This document shows, one piece after another, positions 1 through 7,394 of a stretch of 18,225 bases of DNA. The translations under genes were made by a program, and so were the position numbers. This DNA comes from Chloroflexota bacterium. GTDB taxonomy: Bacteria; Chloroflexota; Chloroflexia; JAMDCE01. A model generated the notes under the pieces. The model saw only the letters and a list, made by a program, of their open reading frames with translations, had not been told where the DNA came from and did no database searches. The DNA lies in NCBI GenBank assembly GCA_023489135.1, contig JAMDCE010000683.1:1-18225 (forward strand), written 5' to 3'. The first letter of the stretch is position 1, and every line of letters starts with the position of its first letter.

Positions 1-151
1 ACACCGGTGGCATTCAAGACTAAGGAGGTTCTTCCTGTCTGACGAATGAGCGTACCTGAAGGACGTTCGGTGCTCGGAACTTGATGGTTCCCGGTGTGGT
101 TGCCAAAGAATCAGAGCCTCGCAGTTTGAGATTATGGGAGGTGGAGTTGGT

Positions 152-706
152 ATGACGGCGATACGGACTCTATTGGTGGACGATCATCCCATTGTCCGCG
201 AAGGCTTGCGTCGGATGACTGAGCTTGCCAAAGATGTGGAAATCGTAGGGGAGGCCAGCAACGGCAAGGAAGCTGTCGTTCAAGCTGAGAGACTCCAGCC
301 TGACGTCGTCCTTATGGACATCAAGATGCCGGAGATGGATGGAATCGAGGCCACTCGTCTGCTCAAAGAGAGGTTCCCGAAAGTCAGAGTCATCGTGCTT
401 ACCTTCAGCGAGGACGAGTTCTTGGACCAGGCCACGGAGGCCGGTGCAGCCGCTTACCTGCTCAAGGGTGTGTCCAAATCGGAACTTTTTCAAACGATTA
501 GGGCTGTAATGGCAAGCAATTCTGTGAGGGAGACCTTGCTGAAGCAATCACTCAATGGGGGGTGCGGGAACGATCACAACCAGCAGATCGAACTACCGAA
601 GAATGATCGGCCGGGGCTATCGCCGATCGGCGTGGGGGAACGGCATTCCTTTCTCATCTCAGGGTTGGAGCAAATGGACCATTTGGGTCGTAAAAAATGG
701 CCCTAA
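152..706 (+). CDS. Receiver-domain response regulator (NarL-like receiver, no HTH output)
   Basis: The 184-residue protein opens with a complete phospho-receiver domain (about residues 5-120). It has the acidic pair D10-D11 in LLVDDHP, the phospho-acceptor D56 in VVLMDIKMPEMDG, the switch residue T84 and the conserved K105 in AAYLLKG. These are the residues needed for Mg2+-dependent phosphotransfer from a histidine kinase. The sequence style is that of NarL/FixJ regulators, but the LuxR-type HTH expected after about residue 140 is missing. The last 55 residues (Gly/Asn/Pro-rich) match nothing I know, and neither other forward frame supplies an HTH. I chose the ATG at 152 because GGGAGGTGG lies 7 nt upstream; an ATG at 134 would place that Shine-Dalgarno inside the gene. 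The stop codon falls within a cluster of operator-like repeats. No histidine kinase is visible in the window. It could be a single-domain regulator or a degraded NarL-type factor. Confidence 0.85.
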   Translation: MTAIRTLLVDDHPIVREGLRRMTELAKDVEIVGEASNGKEAVVQAERLQPDVVLMDIKMPEMDGIEATRLLKERFPKVRVIVLTFSEDEFLDQATEAGAAAYLLKGVSKSELFQTIRAVMASNSVRETLLKQSLNGGCGNDHNQQIELPKNDRPGLSPIGVGERHSFLISGLEQMDHLGRKKWP

Positions 707-735
707 TGGTCCGCTAGAATCGACCCAAATGGCAC
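676..735. repeat. Three operator-like 15-bp repeats at 22-23 bp spacing
   Basis: Three copies of a motif close to GGACCATTTGGGTCG lie here: forward at 676-690, and reverse-complement at 698-712 (12 of 15 bases identical to the first) and 721-735 (13 of 15). Starts are 22 and 23 bp apart, about two helical turns, so the copies face the same side of the DNA. The outer two give a perfect 12-bp inverted repeat (679-690 with 721-732). The first copy also sits in a local dyad, CAAATGG-A-CCATTTG (671-685). The first two copies overlap the 3' end and stop codon of the receiver gene. This looks like a cooperative binding site for a dimeric regulator, or alternative RNA hairpins. The regulator is unknown. 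Confidence 0.55.
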
Positions 736-914
736 TGACGAACGGCTAATCCTGGTCGATAATTACCTTGAGACTCGAAGTCTGGCCTCACCTTTGGGGC
801 TAAACCAGAGGTGGACCAGCGAACAAGAGTCGACGTCGCGACAGAGGGAAGGTCGCCTCCACCGTCGAGGGCTGGAGGAGCCAAGCCAGGCTGGTTTTGG
901 GCCGGGAGGAAGAT

Positions 915-1166
915 ATGGTAGATGACGATATTCCCGCTAACGTGATCCAATTCCCCGCGGTGAGAATTGACCGGGCTCCGGAGGAGCTGAGTTTGGCGTT
1001 CAGTCAGGAACAGGCGCAGAGATTTCACCACCACCTCCAGCGATTGTCGACAGCGGCGGCGCGGCTGGGAAGCTTATCTCAGGGCATGGAGTTAATGGCG
1101 CAGCACCTGGATTCCCTGGTCTCTTGCTTCACCGTTCCGGGGCCAGAGCCCCCGAAGCCCTCGTGA
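915..1166 (+). CDS. Small hypothetical protein (83 aa)
   Basis: I do not recognise a family for this protein. The ATG at 915 is preceded by GGGAGGA (904-910) at a good distance, so I prefer it over the in-frame TTG at 897. The product starts acidic (MVDDDIPANVIQFP), has a probable helical middle rich in Gln, His and Leu (about residues 25-70, LSLAFSQEQAQRFHHHLQRL and onward) and ends in a Pro-rich tail, PGPEPPKPS. There is no signal peptide or membrane segment and one cysteine near residue 70. It lies between the receiver protein and the HD-GYP gene in the same orientation, so it could be co-transcribed with either. Coding status rests on the ribosome-binding site and the biased composition only. 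Confidence 0.5.
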   Translation: MVDDDIPANVIQFPAVRIDRAPEELSLAFSQEQAQRFHHHLQRLSTAAARLGSLSQGMELMAQHLDSLVSCFTVPGPEPPKPS

Positions 1167-1239
1167 AGTCGACGAATTGTGGGGCAATCCCAGGAATCGT
1201 CAAAAAGCTCGCGGCAAGCGTTAAGAAGAGAAGGTGGCG

Positions 1240-1278
1240 ATGAGCCTATGTCCCGAGGTGGCATTGGCGACGCCTTGA
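1240..1278 (+). other. Possible 12-codon leader peptide ahead of HD-GYP
   Basis: An ATG at 1240 follows GAGAAGGTGG and reads MSLCPEVALATP before a TGA whose position falls in a hairpin (ACGCC 1270-1274 with GGCGT 1280-1284). Stronger alternative hairpins follow at 1308-1353. Translation of the leader could bias which structure forms, but this is inference. An overlapping longer frame (ATG 1248 to 1397) lacks a good ribosome-binding site. Confidence 0.2.
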
Positions 1279-1307
1279 TGGCGTGGCTTGCCCGAGACTC
1301 CTTATCT

Positions 1308-1353
1308 GTAAGGTCCGGGTTCGGACCAAGAACTGGCCGGATCCGGGCCTTAC
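1308..1353 (+). promoter_or_regulatory. Mutually exclusive hairpins in the HD-GYP 5' leader
   Basis: GGTCCG (1312-1317) pairs perfectly with CGGACC (1322-1327) around a GGTT loop. The same left arm can instead join an 11-bp RNA stem, GTAAGGTCCGG (1308-1318) with CCGGGCCTTAC (1343-1353), containing one U-G wobble. The two folds exclude each other. They end about 30 nt before the HD-GYP start region, which suits a translational or transcriptional switch. No known riboswitch consensus, including c-di-GMP types, was recognised. Confidence 0.35.
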
Positions 1354-1381
1354 CTCCAGGGGCCTCTTTGTGGGGTGAGGA

Positions 1382-2389
1382 GTGCTGTCTCCCGTGAGAG
1401 AGGAGAATTACGTTCCGATTGACCTGAATACTCTCGGTCGGGATCTTCCTCCGATCTGCGACCTCTACATTCAGGAGCACGGCCAGTTCGTTCTCTACCG
1501 GGAGGCCTCTCTGCCGTTTAGCGTAGAGGACGGTCGGAGGCTCTTGTCTGGCGGTGTCGACAGCTTGTGGATTCGAGTGGCCGCCGAGGAAGAGATGGAG
1601 CCGCCGCCGCGGCTGATGGCCATCTTAGCGCTGCCAGATGAGACTTTGCCACCCCATCTGAAGGCAGGTTTGCTCCATGAGTCGGTGTTATCCATCGCGC
1701 ACCGGACGATGGCAAGTTCGGTTGCGCCGGAAGATTTGTCGACAGTACGGGAATTGATGAGCGTGACGGTGGAGTTCTTGACCGGCAACCGCGCGGCCTT
1801 CTCGGCCCTACTTTCTGTCATCAACCATGATAAGTCTCTCTACACCCACGCGGTGAATGTGTCTGTCTATGCTCTGGGGCTTGGCCACCTGGTTGGCGCC
1901 GGAGATGCTGGTGAGCTTTGTTCTCTTGGTCTGAGCGCATTCCTGCACGACGTCGGTAAGGCTAAGGTTCCGTCGGAAGTGCTGAACAAGCCTGGGCCGC
2001 TTTCCAGCGAGGAATGGGCCATCATTCGTCAACATCCAGTCTGGGGAAAGGAGGCGGTATCAGCGGTGCAGGACTTTCCGGAGATAGTCGCAACTACTGT
2101 CGGTCAGCACCACGAGCGTTTGGATGGTTCGGGCTATCCCGACGGGCTGGTAGCCAGAGACCTTCATCCGTTCTCGCGCATAGTGGCGATCGCGGACGTC
2201 TACGATGCGCTTACGAGCAATCGTCCTTACAGGACACGGCGCACGCCGTACCACGCGCTGCTGATGATGAGGAAGGAAATGCTAGGAACCCTGGATCCAA
2301 ACCTGTTCAGAGCCCTCGTCAATCTTCTGGGAAACACAGCCATGTTTCCCCAACGCGGCACCCCTGAGCCATCGACGGCCCTACTTTAG
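1382..2389 (+). CDS. HD-GYP domain c-di-GMP phosphodiesterase
   Basis: HD-GYP proteins hydrolyse cyclic di-GMP to pGpG or GMP. The C-terminal two thirds (about residues 130-315) carries the full catalytic set: H156 in YTHAVNV, H189-D190 in FLHDVGK, H218 in RQHP, H243-H244 in GQHHERLDGSGYP with the GYP signature at 251-253, and D272 in IADVYDALT. It should therefore be an active phosphodiesterase. The first 70 residues, with ICDLYIQEHGQFVLYRE and LPFS, look like the short N-terminal domain often seen in stand-alone HD-GYP proteins. There is no receiver or membrane segment. The start is a GTG at 1382 close behind GGGGTGAGG; a second GTG at 1394 is an alternative. It ends convergently with the next gene, the reading frames overlapping by 9 bp. 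The receiver protein upstream and the GGDEF protein at 5556 are plausible pathway partners. Confidence 0.95.
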   Translation: MLSPVREENYVPIDLNTLGRDLPPICDLYIQEHGQFVLYREASLPFSVEDGRRLLSGGVDSLWIRVAAEEEMEPPPRLMAILALPDETLPPHLKAGLLHESVLSIAHRTMASSVAPEDLSTVRELMSVTVEFLTGNRAAFSALLSVINHDKSLYTHAVNVSVYALGLGHLVGAGDAGELCSLGLSAFLHDVGKAKVPSEVLNKPGPLSSEEWAIIRQHPVWGKEAVSAVQDFPEIVATTVGQHHERLDGSGYPDGLVARDLHPFSRIVAIADVYDALTSNRPYRTRRTPYHALLMMRKEMLGTLDPNLFRALVNLLGNTAMFPQRGTPEPSTALL

Positions 2390-3517
2390 CCAGCCTTTCT
2401 GCACGAGCAGCTCCCGGCCAAGCAGGCCCAACTCAATGGCGTAAGGCGTCCCCGCGTACTCCGGGTGGTACTCAAAGCGCTGCCGCTCCAGATATTGCAT
2501 AACTGCCGTGCCGTCTCCGCCTGACGAAGTACTGTCGAATTCCTCCGATATGGGAAAGCCAAACAAAGCGAGACCCCCATTGTTCTCCCAGAAGTTCAAA
2601 AAGCCGAAGCTCAGGGAGTGGTTTACCTCTTTGAAGAATTGGCGATCCTTACCGTCCGGGAAGGCGGGAATCTCGGCGAACCTCCGCTGCTTCGAAATGA
2701 TTCGACCTAAGTGAGTCAACGAGACTCTATGGCCCTCAGGCAAGTCGGGGTGATATTCAAACCTGGCTCGCTCGAAGTACTGGACGATAAGGTCTCCTTC
2801 AGTAAACTCTTCGGTAAGCGGGTAACCAAAGATGGGTAGTTCGCCGCTTGCGCGCCAGTATTCTCGGAAGGCGCCCCGCAGGTTGTGCTTGGTCTCGGCA
2901 AAGTACTCCGAACCGGGGTCACCAGTCAGCGGCGTGGCCGCGTCCGTAGGCAGGGCGACTGGCTGGTCGAGCCACAGGAAGGTCACATCCACCCAATCGT
3001 TCCCGGTCATGCCGAGGTCATCCCAAAAGGTGCCATCGGCCAAATCGATGCCGGCCGGCACTAGGACCTCGCGTCCCCTTTCATCGTTTCCAAAGTTGTA
3101 GTTGTCATAGAAGGCCGTCTGAGCCTCTGGAACGCCCAGAGGGAGATCAATCCCCAGATTGCGGATGGGCTCCCAGTAGTTGTCATCGCGATTCCAAGGG
3201 CCGACATCCCAAACGGGAGCGATGGTGGTGCGACCCTTGTACGACAAACGCACGCTGAACTCCGTCCCGCCGTCTCTTGACAGGACATCGCGAGACGGAA
3301 GCGCAACAAAGCGATCGTGCGGCTTGATCAAGTGTCCGTTGGCGGTGGTACTTCCCACCATTCCTTCCCGCGTCGCGTAGACTCGATAGGTCACGCCTTT
3401 CGTTTCGGGCGTTTCGGACGGATTCTCCTCGGCCGTGGCGGCAAGAGTTGGGATTACGAAGGCCAAGACTAGAGCTAGGGAAAGGGTTTGTCTAAGCCAG
3501 AGTCTGGATTTCCACAC
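2381..3517 (-). CDS. Secreted DPBB-like protein with two Chloroflexota-type YW/FGYP repeats
   Basis: The 378-residue product starts with a signal peptide: basic MWKSRLWLR, a hydrophobic stretch at residues 11-26, then an Ala-x-Ala cleavage-like site near 27-29. Residues about 42-190 look like a double-psi beta-barrel (RlpA/3D-like) domain, with GHLIKPHDRFVALPS and APVWDVGPWN as landmarks. Two repeats of about 70 residues follow (205-272 and 294-371). Each has an aromatic YW or FW followed by G-x-L-x-x-FGYP or FGFP, then QY-x-ER-x-RFEYHP. I associate this repeat with extracellular Chloroflexota proteins. The role is probably cell-envelope or peptidoglycan-related, with the repeats acting in binding; no catalytic function is proven. 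I chose GTG at 3517 because GGAGG lies 9 nt upstream and the signal peptide starts there; the open frame upstream to 3673 reads through the promoter. Confidence 0.88.
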   Translation of the reverse strand: MWKSRLWLRQTLSLALVLAFVIPTLAATAEENPSETPETKGVTYRVYATREGMVGSTTANGHLIKPHDRFVALPSRDVLSRDGGTEFSVRLSYKGRTTIAPVWDVGPWNRDDNYWEPIRNLGIDLPLGVPEAQTAFYDNYNFGNDERGREVLVPAGIDLADGTFWDDLGMTGNDWVDVTFLWLDQPVALPTDAATPLTGDPGSEYFAETKHNLRGAFREYWRASGELPIFGYPLTEEFTEGDLIVQYFERARFEYHPDLPEGHRVSLTHLGRIISKQRRFAEIPAFPDGKDRQFFKEVNHSLSFGFLNFWENNGGLALFGFPISEEFDSTSSGGDGTAVMQYLERQRFEYHPEYAGTPYAIELGLLGRELLVQKGWLK

Positions 3518-3570
3518 TGGTGCGTTCCTCCAAGCTGCGTCGAAGAAGTAGGTTGAGGAAGGGTGGGCAA

Positions 3571-3599
3571 ATGGTAGCACGAGGAGCGGCCGAATGCAA
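3571..3599 (-). promoter_or_regulatory. Candidate promoter for the secreted repeat protein
   Basis: On the minus strand, TTGCAT (3594-3599) lies 17 nt before TACCAT (3571-3576), the latter preceded by an extended TGC. The predicted transcript would start about 45-50 nt before the GTG at 3517. The -35 and -10 are imperfect, but the extended TGn matches other promoters in the window. Confidence 0.4.
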
Positions 3600-3631
3600 G
3601 GATAGCCTGCGCCCGGTGGCAGACCCCGGCT

Positions 3632-3661
3632 TTGCTGTGCGGCAAAAGCATCGGGTATAAT
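3632..3661 (+). promoter_or_regulatory. Candidate sigma-70 promoter of gltX
   Basis: A consensus -10 TATAAT (3656-3661) is preceded by TTGCTG (3632-3637) with an 18-nt spacer. Transcription would begin near 3668, about 27 nt before the gltX ATG, where an AGGAG-type ribosome-binding site is present. Confidence 0.6.
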
Positions 3662-3694
3662 CGATGCTGGCAATTACTGTATTAGGAGTGGCAA

Positions 3695-5206
3695 ATGAGT
3701 GAAGTTAAGGGGATCGCCCGCGTACGGTTTGCCCCGAGCCCCACTGGGGCGCCTCACATTGGCAACATTCGCACGGCGCTTTTCAACTGGCTGTTCGCCC
3801 GGCATCACGATGGCATCTTTGTCTTGCGCATCGAGGATACTGACGTGGCTCGTCGCGTGCCCGGGGCGTTAGCGGCTATTTTTGATTCGTTGCGCTGGCT
3901 GGGACTCGATTGGAATGAAGGTCCGGAAGTTGACGGGCCCTTCGCACCATACTTTCAGTCTCAGCGCTTGCCGATCTACCAGGCTTACGTACAGAGATTG
4001 CTGGACGAGGGTAAGGCTTACCGCTGCTACTGCAGCCAGGAGAGGCTGGCCGGAATGCGAAGGGAGCAGGAGCAGCGCAAAGAACCCCCGGGGTACGACC
4101 GCCGTTGCCGCAACCTGAGCCCGGCCGAAAGCGAGGCCTTCGAAGGGCAAGGAATTGTCCCGGTGGTGCGGTTTGCCGTTCCCTTAGAAGGGCAGACGAC
4201 TTTTCACGACCTCATCAGAGGAGAGATTATTTTTGCCAACGCCGTTCTTGACGATTTTGTGATGCTCAAGTCGGATGGGTACCCCACCTATCATCTTGCC
4301 AACGTGGTCGACGATCATCTGATGGAGATTTCCCACGTCCTTAGAGCGGAGGAGTGGATTCCCAGCGCTCCTCGTCACGTTCTGCTGTACCGGGCCTTGG
4401 GCTGGGAGCCGCCGTTGTTTGCCCATTTGCCGATGATTCTTGGTCCGGATCGTTCCAAGCTTAGCAAGCGGCACGGCGCCACCAGCCTCAGCGATTACCG
4501 GAAGGACGGTTTTATTCCCGAGGCGATTGTCAATTACCTTGCCCTTCTCGGTTGGTCGTCGGAGGATCAGCGAGAAGTCTTCTCCAGAGAGGAGCTCATC
4601 CAGAGGTTTGACCTGGACCGCGTCGGTCCCACTCCAGCCATTTTCTCACGAGACAAATTGGAGTGGATGAACGGGCACTACATCAACCATATCCTTTCGG
4701 TGGAGGATGTCGCGCTACGCTGTCTGCCCTTTTTAAAGGAGGCAGGGCTGGCCCCTGACGGAGACTCGGCGAAAATGGAGCAATTCGAGCAATACGTGGA
4801 TAGAATCATACCGCTGGTGAAAGAGCGGATGAAGCGACTCAACGAAATTACGGGTCTGACCGATTTCTTCTTCATTAACGACCTGGCTTACGATAAGACG
4901 CAGTTGGTGGGGAAGAATATGACCCCGGAAGCGTCAGGGGAGGCCCTGCTAGCGGCGCGGGAGAGATTGGCTCGATTTGAGGAGTTCGACGCAGACATTA
5001 TCGAAGGAGTTCTTCGCCGCCTGGCCGAGGACTTGCAGCTCAAGACAGGGCAGTTATTTATGATTCTTCGAGTCGCCGTTAGCGGTCGAACGGTTTCGCC
5101 TCCTCTATTTGAAACGATGGCCGTTCTGGGTCGAGAGCGCACCCTGAGGCGATTGGGTACAGCAGCCCAGGCTTTGGAACCTTTAGAGGCGAAACCACTT
5201 TCGTAG
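3695..5206 (+). CDS. gltX: Glutamyl-tRNA synthetase
   Basis: This class I synthetase attaches glutamate to tRNA(Glu) using ATP, in the cytoplasm. The 503 residues are full length. The HIGH-type signature is PSPTGAPHIGN (residues 15-24) and the KMSKS-type loop is KLSKRH (255-260). The family landmarks RIEDTD (45-50) and DGYPTYHLANVVDD are intact. The zinc-site region keeps C111, C113 and C138, but the position matching the fourth ligand (His in E. coli) is Asn140. The C-terminal anticodon-binding half is present. The ATG follows AGGAG and sits behind a good TATAAT promoter. Whether it is discriminating or also charges tRNA(Gln) (with GatCAB) cannot be decided from this sequence. No linked tRNA or partner gene follows; a palindromic intergenic element starts 40 bp after the stop. 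Confidence 0.98.
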   Translation: MSEVKGIARVRFAPSPTGAPHIGNIRTALFNWLFARHHDGIFVLRIEDTDVARRVPGALAAIFDSLRWLGLDWNEGPEVDGPFAPYFQSQRLPIYQAYVQRLLDEGKAYRCYCSQERLAGMRREQEQRKEPPGYDRRCRNLSPAESEAFEGQGIVPVVRFAVPLEGQTTFHDLIRGEIIFANAVLDDFVMLKSDGYPTYHLANVVDDHLMEISHVLRAEEWIPSAPRHVLLYRALGWEPPLFAHLPMILGPDRSKLSKRHGATSLSDYRKDGFIPEAIVNYLALLGWSSEDQREVFSREELIQRFDLDRVGPTPAIFSRDKLEWMNGHYINHILSVEDVALRCLPFLKEAGLAPDGDSAKMEQFEQYVDRIIPLVKERMKRLNEITGLTDFFFINDLAYDKTQLVGKNMTPEASGEALLAARERLARFEEFDADIIEGVLRRLAEDLQLKTGQLFMILRVAVSGRTVSPPLFETMAVLGRERTLRRLGTAAQALEPLEAKPLS

Positions 5207-5245
5207 TTGGGAAGATCCTGGTGCAGCTAGGACTGAGGAGCGCTG

Positions 5246-5514
5246 AATGAAAAGAGGTTCCGGGTCATGCGCTTTGACTAACAAAGAGGGTATGCGCTGT
5301 AGGGGCGACCACCGGTCGCCCGGACGTTCCGACTGTTCTAGGTAGTTGCAGGGGTACGAGTAAAGCGCTGGCGGATGCTGCAAAGGGCGCACCCAGAGAG
5401 TACCGGCGGTCGCCCCTACCGTTGGTATTCCACCAGCCCGGCCGGCTTGGTGGCGCCATCTTGCGCCCATTCGGTTAGGCTGTCAATCTGCCCAACCAGG
5501 AACCTGTTCTCACT
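5246..5514. mobile_element. Palindromic MITE-like intergenic element, copy 1
   Basis: This 269-bp non-coding element lies between the convergent gltX and diguanylate cyclase genes. Imperfect terminal inverted repeats occupy 5246-5266 and 5494-5514 (16 of 21 bases pair, with GGAACCT as the clean core). Inside are perfect 12-bp arms, GTAGGGGCGACC (5299-5310) and GGTCGCCCCTAC (5408-5419). A tight hairpin, GGGCGACC-ACC-GGTCGCCC, spans 5303-5321. A second hairpin built on CCACCAGCC and GGCTTGGTGG follows at about 5431-5452. The core and the following hairpin are shared with the element at 16969-17173. There is no transposase gene, so it would be non-autonomous. It may also terminate transcription from both flanking genes. 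A 32-codon open frame inside it (5247-5345) is probably spurious. Confidence 0.6.
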
Positions 5515-5555
5515 GTTGATGCGGCTCGCAAATCCGCGGCGAAGAAAACGTGCAT

Positions 5556-7055
5556 CTAGGCCGACATTGGCCGTTCCTCAATTCCCTCGCACACTATTCC
5601 AATCTTGAGCTGTTTGGCCTTGTAGGCGGCCTGATCAGCCCGTTTCACCAGCTCTTCGGGCGTGCAGGGGACAGAAAGGGACGTGGCCCCCAGGCTTGCA
5701 CTTACCCGAATGACGTTTCCAGTGTCATCGATAAACGGGTTGGCTCCGATCGCTCGCAGGAGTCTTCGACCAAGGAGTCCAGCCTGCTCGCAGGAGGTGT
5801 GGGGAAGGATCACACAGAATTCGTCACCGCCGTAGCGACAGGCGATGTCGGTCCGGCGCACGCAATTCTTCACCACTCGAGCCAGCTCTCTCAGAACTAA
5901 GTCGCCCGCCAGGTGCCCAAAGGTGTCATTCACGGCCTTCAAGCCGTTAACGTCGATGAAGAGCAGGCTGAGCGTCTCTCCATACCGGGTGGCGTGGTCG
6001 ATACCCTCGTCCAGACGCTCATAACAATACCGATGGTTGTAGAGGCCGGTGAGCCCGTCGGTGCTGGCCAGATGCCGGACCTGTTCGTGAAGCTTGGCGT
6101 TGGCGATAGCAATTCCAGCCGCATTGGCCACCGAGGAGAGAAACTCAAGGTCACGCTCCGTCACCGTTCTGATGTCTGTCGTCGCCAGAGCTAGAACTCC
6201 CACGGTCTCCCCTTCCGCTTTCATCGGCAGTACGATCAGAGACCGCACATTGACCCCTTTGACTAAGAGTTCGGCGAGTTCGGGATGTTCGCCCACGTTG
6301 CGGACCGTGATAGGCCTTCCGGATTGAACGGCCTGTCCGACGATACCCTCAAAGATGCTGACTCTAAGGCGCGCCAGGAGGGTTTGTAGGAACGTCACTT
6401 TCTCAGACAGGCCGAGCTGATTGACCGATCCGCTCCCTTTACCTGCCCTTTTCTGCACCTTAATGAGTTCTTCGGGAAGACCCTTATAAGCGATGCCAAC
6501 CAATTCGCCCGTCTTCGAGTCGAAGAGGCGTATCCCTCCAGCCTCCATGTCGGCCAGTTCCAGAACCTTCTCCAAAGCGTTGTTAAGCGTTGCCTGCAGA
6601 TCGACCGCGAGGGAGACGGAGGTAATGACCGCGTTCAAGGCGGCCAGTTCGCGATTCCGCTCACGGAGATAGCTCTCCGTCAAGATCCGTTCTGTGACAT
6701 CCCTGGACACGTGCATCACCAGGCTCTGATGGCCGTCGGTGTCAGCCACAGGTACCGCGGAAACCTCCAGATACCGGTCTCCTTTTTCGGTTGGGGTGAG
6801 ATGGGTGGCGCAGCCGGATTCGCCTGTTTCCCAGGCGTGTTTCACCACACACTGCACTCCCCGCTGAAAGCAGGGCTCATCCATATTGTGCAGGACCCTA
6901 TAACAGTAATCGCCCACAGCATTCTCAGCCTCTTCCCCACCCGTCTGGCGGAAGGCCGTGTTAACGGCGGCGATCCTGTAATCGGGGGCGAGCAGGATGA
7001 CCGGTTCTAAGAACTTATCGACAAGGGCTTGCAGGTCGTATGTCCTTGACTCCAT
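5556..7055 (-). CDS. PAS-GAF-GGDEF diguanylate cyclase
   Basis: The 499-residue protein should make cyclic di-GMP from two GTP. Order of domains: a PAS-like sensor (about 8-125), a short helical linker (VTERILTESYLRERNRELAAL), a GAF domain (about 150-320) and a GGDEF catalytic domain (about 330-485). The active-site motif RYGGDEF is intact (GGDEF at 409-413). The inhibitory RxxD site is present (R400-D403, five residues before GGDEF), predicting product feedback. The PAS region is unusual in its cysteines: C51 in CYRVLHN, C62 in EPC, C69 in VQC and C82. That spacing suggests a metal, haem or redox sensor, which is inference. There is no membrane segment, so it is cytoplasmic. The ATG at 7055 has GAGGG 7 nt upstream; the open frame to 7091 is less likely. 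It can oppose the HD-GYP enzyme of this window. Confidence 0.95.
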   Translation of the reverse strand: MESRTYDLQALVDKFLEPVILLAPDYRIAAVNTAFRQTGGEEAENAVGDYCYRVLHNMDEPCFQRGVQCVVKHAWETGESGCATHLTPTEKGDRYLEVSAVPVADTDGHQSLVMHVSRDVTERILTESYLRERNRELAALNAVITSVSLAVDLQATLNNALEKVLELADMEAGGIRLFDSKTGELVGIAYKGLPEELIKVQKRAGKGSGSVNQLGLSEKVTFLQTLLARLRVSIFEGIVGQAVQSGRPITVRNVGEHPELAELLVKGVNVRSLIVLPMKAEGETVGVLALATTDIRTVTERDLEFLSSVANAAGIAIANAKLHEQVRHLASTDGLTGLYNHRYCYERLDEGIDHATRYGETLSLLFIDVNGLKAVNDTFGHLAGDLVLRELARVVKNCVRRTDIACRYGGDEFCVILPHTSCEQAGLLGRRLLRAIGANPFIDDTGNVIRVSASLGATSLSVPCTPEELVKRADQAAYKAKQLKIGIVCEGIEERPMSA

Positions 7056-7394
7056 TTCTGGTCCCTCGTTTCGTCGAATCCCCTGTGACACTGCTGCGAG
7101 GGGGACACCATAATTGCCGAGCCACTCTCGGAAAACCCTGGCAAATCATTCCGCCCGCTCTTTTGGGAGGAAGCCGCTTCCCGCTTAGCGCCTCGCAAGG
7201 GGCGCCGAGACTTTGAAGTCAAGTGTACTTCAGGAGCGGTGCTTGGTCAAGAGATGCGTTTAAACCGACTCCCAATTGAGTTTCGAGGGAGATCTTGGAG
7301 GCCGAGTTCAGAAGATCGAAGTTCACGCCCGCCAGGCGGACGGGTCAACAGGTTTGCCCATTGGCCAGTCCCTGGTCACGAAACCAATCACAGC
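7056..7394. other. Intergenic region between divergent cyclase and SDR genes
   Basis: I find no gene here. A GC-rich hairpin, GCGCC...GGCGC, lies around 7188-7205 in the diguanylate cyclase leader. The motif CGCCCGCCAGGCGGACGGG at about 7329-7347 forms a small stem. The minus-strand promoter for the cyclase is not clear; TTGACT at 7217-7222 on that strand lacks a convincing -10. Confidence 0.4.

Noticed and set aside
1..42. Possible tail of an upstream gene (TPVAFKTKEVLPV then stop)
   Set aside because: Thirteen codons at the window edge are too few to tell coding from chance.
555..749. 64-codon frame overlapping the end of the receiver gene, possibly the lost HTH after a frameshift
   Set aside because: The translation contains no helix-turn-helix pattern and no similarity to LuxR-type output domains.
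1167..1381. c-di-GMP riboswitch ahead of the HD-GYP gene
   Set aside because: The leader is structured, but no GEMM-type conserved core could be recognised.
5247..5345. Short frame MKRGSGSCALTNKEG... with a GAGGAG ribosome-binding site
   Set aside because: It lies wholly inside the palindromic repeat and its sequence is set by the hairpin arms; no sign of coding constraint.
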